Below are positions 23,595 to 32,335 of a stretch of DNA of 32,335 nucleotides, one piece after another (within the stretch, counting starts at the first letter, position 1; each line of letters starts with the position of its first letter). The stretch spans positions 1 through 32,335 of the forward strand of contig NZ_CAACUY010000090.1 of the NCBI RefSeq assembly GCF_900659615.1, written 5' to 3'. A program made the translations under genes and the position numbers. The notes below the pieces were generated by a model. The model had not been told where the DNA came from. It saw nothing but the letters and a program-made list of their open reading frames with translations, and ran no database searches. Origin of the DNA: Actinomadura fibrosa (lineage in GTDB: Bacteria; Actinomycetota; Actinomycetes; Streptosporangiales; Streptosporangiaceae).

Positions 23595-25151
23595 GGCCTT
23601 CTTGCTGATCTTGCCTACTGGGGTTCTGGGGAAGGTGTCCACCTGTTCTAGGCGGTCGGGCCATTTGTAGGCGGCTAGGCCTCGGGTGCGGAGGAAGTCC
23701 TTCAGGTCTTTCAGGGTTGGGGGGTCGGCCTGCTCGCGGATCACTAGGAACGCGCAGGTGCGTTCGCCCATTACCTCGTCGGGGATGCCTACTACGGCCG
23801 CGTCGTGGATCGCCGGGTGGGCCAGGAGGTGGTTCTCCAGTTCCTCGGCGGAGACCTTGTCGCCGCCTCGGTTGATCTGGTCCTTCTCGCGGCCCTCGAC
23901 GATGAGGTGGCCGGACGGGAGTTGGCGGACGAGGTCGCCCGTCCGGTAGAAGCCGTCCGGGGTGAAGGCTCGCCGGTTGTGTTCCGGTGCGCGGTAGTAG
24001 CCACGCAGCGTGTACGGGCCGCGGGTGAGGAGTTCGCCGACCTCGCCGGGCGGGACCGGGGTGCCATTGCCGTCGACCACTTGGACTTCGTCGGCGGGCG
24101 AGAGCGGACGGCCCTGCGTCTGCTCGACCAGGTCGGACGGGTCGTCCAGGCGCGTGTAGTTCAGCAGGCCCTCGGCCATCCCGAACACCTGCTGGACGGC
24201 GCAACCCAGGACCTTCGGAACCTCGGCGGCGCGCTCGGCGGCGAACTTGGCGCCGCCGACCTGGAGGAGTTCGAGGGACGACAGGTCCTCGTCCGACCAG
24301 GAGACCGCGTCGAGCCAGAGGAGGGCGATCGGGGGGACGACCGCGCAGACGGTGGCGCGCTCGCGTTCGATCAGCGGGAACGCCTCGTCCGGCGAACCGG
24401 AGGGGGCGAGGACGACGGTGCCGCCGGTCGCGAACACGCCGAGGATGCCGGGGCAGGCGAGGGCGAAGTTGTGCGCGGCGGGCAGCACCACCAGGTAGAC
24501 GGTCTCCGAGGTGAAGCCGCAGACTTCGGCGCTGGCCTCCAGGTTGTAGACGTAGTCGCGGTGCGTCCGGGGGATCAGTTTCGGCAGGCCGGTCGTGCCG
24601 CCTGAGAGGAGGAGGACGCCGATATCGGACGGGGCCGGGCGCTCAGGAACGTCGACCGGGTCGATGTCGAGCGAGGCCAGGGGCGTGAACTCCTGCGCGT
24701 CGCCCTCCACGACGACGTGTTCGACCGGGAGGGTGCGGGCCATCGCGCGGTAGTCGAAGTCGCCGTCGCGGTCCGCGCAGACGTAGGCGCGTGCTTCGGC
24801 GAGTTCGCAGAGGTAGCGGATCTCGCTTTCGCGGTGGGCGGGCAGCGCGAGGACGGGTGCGGCGCCGATCCGCACCAGGGCGAGGAACGTCACGACGAAG
24901 CCGGCGGAGTTCGCGAGTTGGACGACGACGCGGTCGCCGCGGCGGACGCCGAGGCGCAGGAAGCCCGCGGCGGTCCGGTCGGCGCGGCGGTCGAGGTCGG
25001 CGTAGGTGAGGCGTTCGGAGCCCGCGACCAGTGCGGTGCGGGACGGGTCGCCGCGCAGGACGTCGCCGAGCAATGCGTCCTTCCAATAGCCCTCTGCCTC
25101 GTAGCGCGCCGCGAGGTCGGCGGGCCAGGGGGTGAAGCCGTCGGCGGTCAT
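23571..25151 (-). CDS. mbtA: Salicyl-AMP ligase (MbtA/YbtE/DhbE family)
   Basis: This free-standing aryl-acid adenylating enzyme (526 aa) should activate salicylate with ATP and load it onto the N-terminal carrier domain of the T-Cy-A-T NRPS. Core motifs are LLLSGGTTGLPK (about 181-191), HNFALACPG (227-235), FGMAEGLLNYTRLDD (323-337), GEVGELLTRGPY, INRGGDKVSAEE and PVGKISKKAL with the C-terminal catalytic Lys. Compared with DhbE (Ser240, Val337, numbering offset 7), this protein has Cys233 and Leu330. Those are the residues found in salicylate- rather than 2,3-dihydroxybenzoate-activating enzymes, in agreement with the salicylate synthase nearby. Its ATG overlaps the panD stop (ATGA), so the two are translationally coupled behind one iron box. 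Confidence 0.95.
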   Translation of the reverse strand: MTADGFTPWPADLAARYEAEGYWKDALLGDVLRGDPSRTALVAGSERLTYADLDRRADRTAAGFLRLGVRRGDRVVVQLANSAGFVVTFLALVRIGAAPVLALPAHRESEIRYLCELAEARAYVCADRDGDFDYRAMARTLPVEHVVVEGDAQEFTPLASLDIDPVDVPERPAPSDIGVLLLSGGTTGLPKLIPRTHRDYVYNLEASAEVCGFTSETVYLVVLPAAHNFALACPGILGVFATGGTVVLAPSGSPDEAFPLIERERATVCAVVPPIALLWLDAVSWSDEDLSSLELLQVGGAKFAAERAAEVPKVLGCAVQQVFGMAEGLLNYTRLDDPSDLVEQTQGRPLSPADEVQVVDGNGTPVPPGEVGELLTRGPYTLRGYYRAPEHNRRAFTPDGFYRTGDLVRQLPSGHLIVEGREKDQINRGGDKVSAEELENHLLAHPAIHDAAVVGIPDEVMGERTCAFLVIREQADPPTLKDLKDFLRTRGLAAYKWPDRLEQVDTFPRTPVGKISKKALAATLTP

Positions 25152-25555
25152 CGGCCGGCGAGCTGGGCGGGGGCGCCGGGGACCGGCTCGGCCGGGTCGG
25201 AGCCGAGGGCGACGATGCGGTTCGCGCCGTCCACGTGGACCACGCGCGGCTCGAAAGCGCGCAGCTCCGCGTCGTCGAGCGAGACGTAGGTGATGATGAT
25301 GACGAGGTCGCCGGGCTGGACCTGGCGCGCGGCGGCGCCGTTGATGCCGATGACGCCGCTGCCGGCCTCGCCGGTGATGGCGTAGGTGACCAGGCGGGCG
25401 CCGTTGGTGATGTCGACGACGTGGACCTGCTCGCCCTCGACGATGCCCGCCGCCTCCATCAGGTCGGCGTCGATCGTCAGCGAGCCCACGTAGTGCAGGT
25501 CCGCCTGCGTCACGGTCGCACGGTGGATCTTTCCGTTCATCAGTATGCGCTGCAC
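25148..25555 (-). CDS. panD: Aspartate 1-decarboxylase (PanD)
   Basis: This pyruvoyl enzyme (135 aa proenzyme) converts L-aspartate to beta-alanine. It is complete and canonical: KIHRATVTQADLHYVGS places the self-cleavage site at Gly24-Ser25, where Ser25 becomes the pyruvoyl group. Lys9, Arg54 and Tyr58 (NGARLVTY) and the GSGVIGINGAAA segment are all present. GTG 25555 gives the normal N-terminal length; ATG 25540 would begin too close to Lys9. It is first in an iron-box-driven operon with the salicyl-AMP ligase and has no pantothenate genes beside it. A dedicated role in supplying beta-alanine to NRPS module 2 is therefore likely, with pantothenate synthesis a possible side use. Confidence 0.96.
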   Translation of the reverse strand: MQRILMNGKIHRATVTQADLHYVGSLTIDADLMEAAGIVEGEQVHVVDITNGARLVTYAITGEAGSGVIGINGAAARQVQPGDLVIIITYVSLDDAELRAFEPRVVHVDGANRIVALGSDPAEPVPGAPAQLAGR

Positions 25556-25585
25556 CGGGGTTCCGCCCTCTTTCTCAAGACCAAC

Positions 25586-25604
25586 TAAGGCTAGGCTTAC
25601 CTTA
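25586..25604. promoter_or_regulatory. Iron box in the panD/exporter divergent promoter
   Basis: TAAGGCTAGGCTTACCTTA matches the iron-box consensus at about 15 of 19 positions, and its outer CTAAGG/CCTTAG is an exact inverted repeat. It is 30 bp from both the panD and the exporter starts, so it can control both directions. Confidence 0.85.
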
Positions 25605-25635
25605 GCTACTCCCCCGGCAGAGGAGAACCCCGACG

Positions 25636-26931
25636 ATGCTCGAGCGCTTCGCGATGGACATCGGCCCCCTGCGCACCAGCGGGCCGTTCCGCAACGTGTT
25701 CATCGCCCGCACGGTCTCGGTGTTCGGGATCGGGATGCTGATGGTCGCCGTCCCCGTGCAGGTCTACGACCTGACCGGCTCGACCGTGCAGGTCGGCGCG
25801 GTGTCCGCCGCCGAGGGGTTCGCCCTGCTGGTGGGCTTCCTGTGGGGCGGCGCGCTCGCCGACCGGCACGACCGGCGCGGGCTGATGCTGCACGCCCGGA
25901 CGGCGGCCGGCATCGGGTTCGTGCTGCTGACCGTCAACGCGTTCCTGCCGTCGCCGTCGTCCGCCGCGCTGTACGTCCTGGCGGCGTGGGACGGGCTCGC
26001 GACCGGCGTCAGCGTCACCGCGCTGCTCGCCGCGACGCCCGCGCTCGTCGCGCCGGACAAGCTCGTCGCGGCGGGGGCGCTCAACGCGCTGACCGTCCGG
26101 CTCGGGTCGATGGCCTCCCCCGCGCTCGGCGGGCTCGTCGTGTCGGCGTTCGGCGTCGGCTGGAACTACGCGGCCGCCGCGGCGGGCACCCTCGGGACGC
26201 TGTTCCTGCTCACCGGCCTGCCGCCGCTCAGGCCCGCCGGCGAGGACGAGGCCGCGCGCAACCCGCTGAGGTCGATCGGGGACGGGCTCCGGTTCGTCGC
26301 CGGGCACCGGGTCGTCGGCTCGCTGATGCTGCTCGGGCTGCTGTTCATGGTCGCCGGTGGCATCCCGGTGCTGATGCCCGCGTTCGCCGAGCGCTCCCTC
26401 GACGGCGGCGCCGCCACCGTCGGCCTGCTCTACACGGCGCCCGCGTGCGGCGCGGTGCTCGCGTCCATCACCAGCGGGTGGGCGGGCGGGCTGCGCAGGC
26501 CCGGACTGGCGCTGCTCATCGCGTCCGTCACCGGCTTCGCCGCGCTCGCGTGTCTCGGTTTCGCCCGCCATCCCGCGGTCGCCGTGGCGATCATGTTCGG
26601 GTACGGGTTCGTCGCTTCCATCGAGGAGATCCTGCGGTACGGGCTGATCCAGTCGCACACCCCCGACTCGCACCTCGGACGGGTCAACGCGCTGTGGGCG
26701 GCGCAGGAGACCGGCGGCGGCGCGGTCGGGTCGCTCGGCGCGGGCGCCCTCGGCCGCGTCCTCGCGCCCGGCGCCGCGATCGTCGTCTACGGGACGGTCA
26801 GCGCCGCCCTCGCACTCGCCCTGGCCCTCACCCTGACGGGCCTCCGCACCGCCACCCTCGTCCCGTCCGCAGACCCGGTCAAAGAAGATGACACCGTCCC
26901 AGGGCAGGGAACCGTCACCGACCCGGCCTAA
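25636..26931 (+). CDS. entS: MFS siderophore exporter (EntS family)
   Basis: This 431-aa major facilitator protein has about 12 predicted membrane helices. It resembles E. coli EntS along most of its length, including RxxSxFxxGMLxVAVPVQ near the first helix, GGALADRHDRRG (the MFS loop 2-3 motif), WDGLATGVSVTALLAATPALV, LTVRLGSMASPALGGLVV and the late QSHTPDSHLGRVNALWAAQ loop. EntS exports enterobactin; by position this protein should export the mature siderophore or an intermediate. ATG 25636 has AGGAG 10 nt upstream. It is divergent from panD across the shared iron box, and its stop overlaps the convergent TetR gene's stop by 4 bp. Confidence 0.93.
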   Translation: MLERFAMDIGPLRTSGPFRNVFIARTVSVFGIGMLMVAVPVQVYDLTGSTVQVGAVSAAEGFALLVGFLWGGALADRHDRRGLMLHARTAAGIGFVLLTVNAFLPSPSSAALYVLAAWDGLATGVSVTALLAATPALVAPDKLVAAGALNALTVRLGSMASPALGGLVVSAFGVGWNYAAAAAGTLGTLFLLTGLPPLRPAGEDEAARNPLRSIGDGLRFVAGHRVVGSLMLLGLLFMVAGGIPVLMPAFAERSLDGGAATVGLLYTAPACGAVLASITSGWAGGLRRPGLALLIASVTGFAALACLGFARHPAVAVAIMFGYGFVASIEEILRYGLIQSHTPDSHLGRVNALWAAQETGGGAVGSLGAGALGRVLAPGAAIVVYGTVSAALALALALTLTGLRTATLVPSADPVKEDDTVPGQGTVTDPA

Positions 26932-27557
26932 GCGGGGGCTGCGAAGGCGCTCAGGAAGGTGGTCACCGCGGATTCGGCGATGGCTTCGCGTTCGGCGCGG
27001 GAGATGCGCCGGGTGCCGAAGCGCGACCGCGCCTCCAGCGGGCCGGTGAGCAGCGCCGTGAGGTGCTCGGCGGCCAGCACCGGGTCGGACAGGCCGAGGC
27101 GGCCCTGCACGGCCAGCCGGGCGAGGCGGTCGGCGAGCGCCTGGGCGACCGGCTCGGCGACCCCGGTCTGCGTCAGGTCGAGCAGATCGGGGAACTGCGG
27201 GATCTCCGCGTACAGCAGGCGCCGCAGCGCCCAGGAGTGCGGGTCGCAGTAGCAGTCGATGAGGTGGGTCCCGACGTCGGCCAGCACGGCGGGCAGGTCG
27301 TCACCCGCCTCGGCCAGCGGGGCGAGCGCGGCAAGGTTGCGGGCCAGCGCCCGTTCCGACAGTGCGGCGATCGTCTGGCGGAACAGGGTCTCTTTGTCGC
27401 CGAAGTGGCTGTAGACCGTGGCCTTGGCGACTCCCGCCTCGGCGGCGATCTGGTCGACGCGGGCCTGCGGGTAGCCCTCGCGCGTGAAGACGCCGAACGC
27501 GGCGTCCAGGATGTCCTTGCGCTTGTCGATGCGGCCCCGGCCCGACTGTGGGCTCAT
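26928..27557 (-). CDS. TetR-family transcriptional regulator
   Basis: This 209-aa regulator has an N-terminal TetR DNA-binding domain (about residues 12-58): RKDILDAAFGVFTREGY, then DQIAAEAGVAKATVYSHFGDKETLF with the recognition helix AKATVYSHF. The C-terminal helical ligand domain resembles the AefR/TetR_C_7 type (ALRRLLYAEIPQFPDL). It is divergent from the SDR-like gene, and an 18-bp palindrome lies in the 95-bp gap between them, so the SDR gene is its most likely target. It is convergent with the exporter, sharing 4 bp at the stops. There is no iron box, so it may not belong to the siderophore regulon. The inducer is unknown. Confidence 0.92.
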   Translation of the reverse strand: MSPQSGRGRIDKRKDILDAAFGVFTREGYPQARVDQIAAEAGVAKATVYSHFGDKETLFRQTIAALSERALARNLAALAPLAEAGDDLPAVLADVGTHLIDCYCDPHSWALRRLLYAEIPQFPDLLDLTQTGVAEPVAQALADRLARLAVQGRLGLSDPVLAAEHLTALLTGPLEARSRFGTRRISRAEREAIAESAVTTFLSAFAAPA

Positions 27558-27586
27558 GCCCCGATCATACCGAGGCGTCCGGCGAA

Positions 27587-27604
27587 CCAGGCTGGTCAGT
27601 CTGG
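27587..27604. promoter_or_regulatory. Candidate TetR operator
   Basis: CCAGGCTGGTCAGTCTGG is an imperfect palindrome (half-sites CCAGRCTG and CAGYCTGG, 14 of 18 positions symmetric). It is 30 bp upstream of the TetR gene and 48 bp upstream of the SDR gene. Assignment rests on symmetry and position only. Confidence 0.5.
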
Positions 27605-27652
27605 ACGGACGCGCGTCTGGTGCTGTACTGGGTGAGCTGTTAATTTGAACTC

Positions 27653-28519
27653 ATGAGTCTAGTTGGCGAGACCCGTCCGTTGAGGACCATCGTGATCACC
27701 GGCGGCACCGAAGGCATGGGGAGAGGGCTGGGCCTGTACTGCCTGGGACGTGGCGACCGGGTGGTCGTCATCGGCAGCAATCCGGATAAGGGCCGACGGT
27801 TCCTTCAAGAGGCTCGGGCCATCGGCGCGGGTGAGCGCGCCGTGTACATGCGGGCCGACTTGAGCCTGGTGGCCGAGAACCGGCGGGTCATCGCCGATAT
27901 CGCGAACACCTACCCGGCCCTGGACGCCCTGGTACTGGCCGCGCGTTTCTACCGATCGACCCGCCATGAGACCGCCGAGGGCATCGAGCACAACTTCGCG
28001 CTGTTCCATCTCAGCCGGCATCTGCTCACCCACGGCCTCGCGGACCGGCTGGAGGACGGGGAACGGCCGGTGATCCTGGACCTGGCCGGTCCCGGCGGCG
28101 GCCTGTCGGCGATGAACTGGGACGACCTTCAGTTCGTCCGCGGCTACCGGCCGGACCGGGTCATGGCCCAGTGCGGCAAGCTCCGCGACCTGGCCGGCGT
28201 CGGGTTCACCGCCACGCACCCCGGCAGCCGGATCCGCTACGTCTTGGCGCATCCCGGCCTGACCACCACCGCCTTCACCGGCGACTACGACGAAGCCGAC
28301 GCCGCGCTGGTCGCCGAGATGCGCGACCGGGGCCAGCCGGTCCACGTGGCGGTGGAGATGCTGCGACGCCACCTCGACGAGCCCGACCCGGAGCCCTTGA
28401 GCGCCTACATGCAGCACACCAAGATCTCCACCGATGGCGAGCCCTTCGATCCCGCCGCCGCACAGCGGCTGCTGGACATGACCGAGACCGTGCTCGCCGG
28501 GACTGGCCAGCCGGTCTGA
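27653..28519 (+). CDS. SDR-fold protein with degenerate catalytic site
   Basis: This 288-aa short-chain dehydrogenase/reductase-like protein keeps the N-terminal dinucleotide-binding motif TGGTEGMG (16-23) and the Asp-containing ADLS segment (68-71). The catalytic parts are altered. The NNAG position reads LAARFY, the Ser strand reads LDLAGPGG, and the YxxxK box is AQCGK, with Lys176 kept and the usual Tyr replaced by Ala172. It may bind NAD(P) without classical oxidoreductase activity, or use other residues. It is divergent from the TetR gene and convergent with the loading NRPS. No role in siderophore synthesis is evident. Confidence 0.8.
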   Translation: MSLVGETRPLRTIVITGGTEGMGRGLGLYCLGRGDRVVVIGSNPDKGRRFLQEARAIGAGERAVYMRADLSLVAENRRVIADIANTYPALDALVLAARFYRSTRHETAEGIEHNFALFHLSRHLLTHGLADRLEDGERPVILDLAGPGGGLSAMNWDDLQFVRGYRPDRVMAQCGKLRDLAGVGFTATHPGSRIRYVLAHPGLTTTAFTGDYDEADAALVAEMRDRGQPVHVAVEMLRRHLDEPDPEPLSAYMQHTKISTDGEPFDPAAAQRLLDMTETVLAGTGQPV

Positions 28520-28529
28520 AAGCCGAGAA

Positions 28530-28577
28530 GTCGGCGTGCCGCCCTCAGGAGGGCGGCCGTGCGGGCGGCACGCCGAC
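28530..28577. terminator. Nested hairpin between convergent SDR and NRPS genes
   Basis: Perfect 14-bp arms GTCGGCGTGCCGCC (28530-28543) and its complement (28564-28577) enclose a second small hairpin, GCCCTC-AG-GAGGGC (28541-28554), that shares bases with the first arm. It sits between the two convergent stops and should terminate transcription both ways. Confidence 0.85.
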
Positions 28578-28579
28578 GG

Positions 28580-31996
<3,417 letters not shown>

Positions 31997-32012
31997 GGAA
32001 CTCCCTCTCGAA

Positions 32013-32031
32013 TTAGGTAAGGCTAACCTAA
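32013..32031 (-). promoter_or_regulatory. Iron box upstream of the loading NRPS
   Basis: TTAGGTAAGGCTAACCTAA differs from the palindromic consensus TTAGGTTAGGCTAACCTAA at one base. It is 17 bp before the GTG start of the T-Cy-A-T NRPS and after the stop of the FecCD gene, giving the NRPS its own iron-repressed promoter. Confidence 0.93.
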
Positions 32032-32097
32032 TTCACGGGTTTTTCCGGCGTCAACGGCCGCCGCGCGCGGGCGAGGGCGAGAGGGTCCGCGCGGCCG

Positions 32098-32335
32098 TCA
32101 TGGCATGCCCCGCCGTCCCGTGGCGGCGAGCAGCCAGGCGAGGTACACGCCGCCGAGAACGCCGGTGACGACGCCCACCGGGATCGCGACCGGCAGGTGC
32201 AGCGAGATGAGGTCGCCGCAGGCCAGCAGCATCGCGCCGGTGAGGGCGGCGGGCAGCAGCTGCGCGCCGGCGCGGCGTGTCAGGCGCCGGGCGAGCTGCG
32301 GCGCGGCGAGCGCGACGAACGGCACGGGCCCGACG
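32098..32335 (-). CDS. FecCD-family iron-siderophore ABC permease, C-terminal part (5' end outside the window)
   Basis: The last 78 or so residues of a FecCD-type permease run in from the right edge. VGPVPFVALAAPQLARRL is the family's conserved cytoplasmic loop that contacts the ATPase. It is followed by a hydrophobic helix (LLPAALTGAMLLACGDLISL), the PVAIPVGVVTGVLGG signature and a final helix. The gene continues upstream beyond the window, so its start is unseen. It likely works with the binding lipoprotein at 3598-4617 to import the ferric siderophore. It reads toward the loading NRPS, which has its own iron box. Confidence 0.93.
   Translation of the reverse strand, partial: VGPVPFVALAAPQLARRLTRRAGAQLLPAALTGAMLLACGDLISLHLPVAIPVGVVTGVLGGVYLAWLLAATGRRGMP

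Overview
The window is very GC-rich, with strong third-position G/C bias, GTG and TTG starts and actinobacterial families (DUF397, DUF5753 XRE regulators, LpqC-like esterase, NB-ARC/TPR proteins). It looks like chromosomal DNA of a filamentous actinomycete. The predicted siderophore resembles the madurastatins of Actinomadura and relatives, so Thermomonosporaceae is a reasonable guess, but nothing here proves the genus.

Layout. 1-2042: the 3' part of a WD40 propeller gene and a secreted LpqC-type esterase, both on +. 2092-16702 (all -): MbtH-like protein, L-ornithine N5-monooxygenase, siderophore-binding lipoprotein and a 12-kb NRPS. 16822-18132 (+): salicylate synthase, divergent from the NRPS across two iron boxes. 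18232-23594: an island without iron boxes, holding DUF397 + XRE regulator, an RsbW-like ATPase, a methyltransferase-like protein, a small protein plus NB-ARC/TPR (NLR-like) pair and an orphan DUF397 gene. 23571-25555 (-): salicyl-AMP ligase and aspartate decarboxylase PanD, divergent from an EntS-type exporter (+). 26928-28519: a TetR regulator and a divergent SDR-like gene. 28580-31996 (-): loading NRPS (T-Cy-A-T). 32098 to the right edge (-): the end of a FecCD iron-siderophore permease.

How the genes fit together. Chorismate is converted to salicylate (MbtI type), which the ligase activates onto the first carrier domain of the loading NRPS. That protein adds and cyclises a Ser/Thr/Cys-type residue. 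The large NRPS reads C-A-T, C-A-T, C-A(MT)-T, C-T. Its hand-read codes suggest glycine, beta-alanine (supplied by PanD) and N5-hydroxyornithine (supplied by the monooxygenase), the last N-methylated by a methyltransferase embedded in the A domain. The terminal C-T has no A domain and no thioesterase, which suits a second hydroxyornithine that leaves as a cyclic hydroxamate. The predicted product is salicyl-oxazoline-Gly-beta-Ala-N-methyl-hydroxyOrn-cyclo-hydroxyOrn, a madurastatin-type siderophore. Five 19-bp IdeR/DmdR-type iron boxes sit at all the expected promoters.

The least conventional part is the island. A small protein with a Gly/Ala-rich N-terminal helix ends in a short Q/G/N motif that recurs at the N terminus of the adjacent NLR-like ATPase. 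This is the arrangement expected of bacterial amyloid-motif signalling pairs. The NLR reading frame is broken by a one-base shift just before its TPR region.
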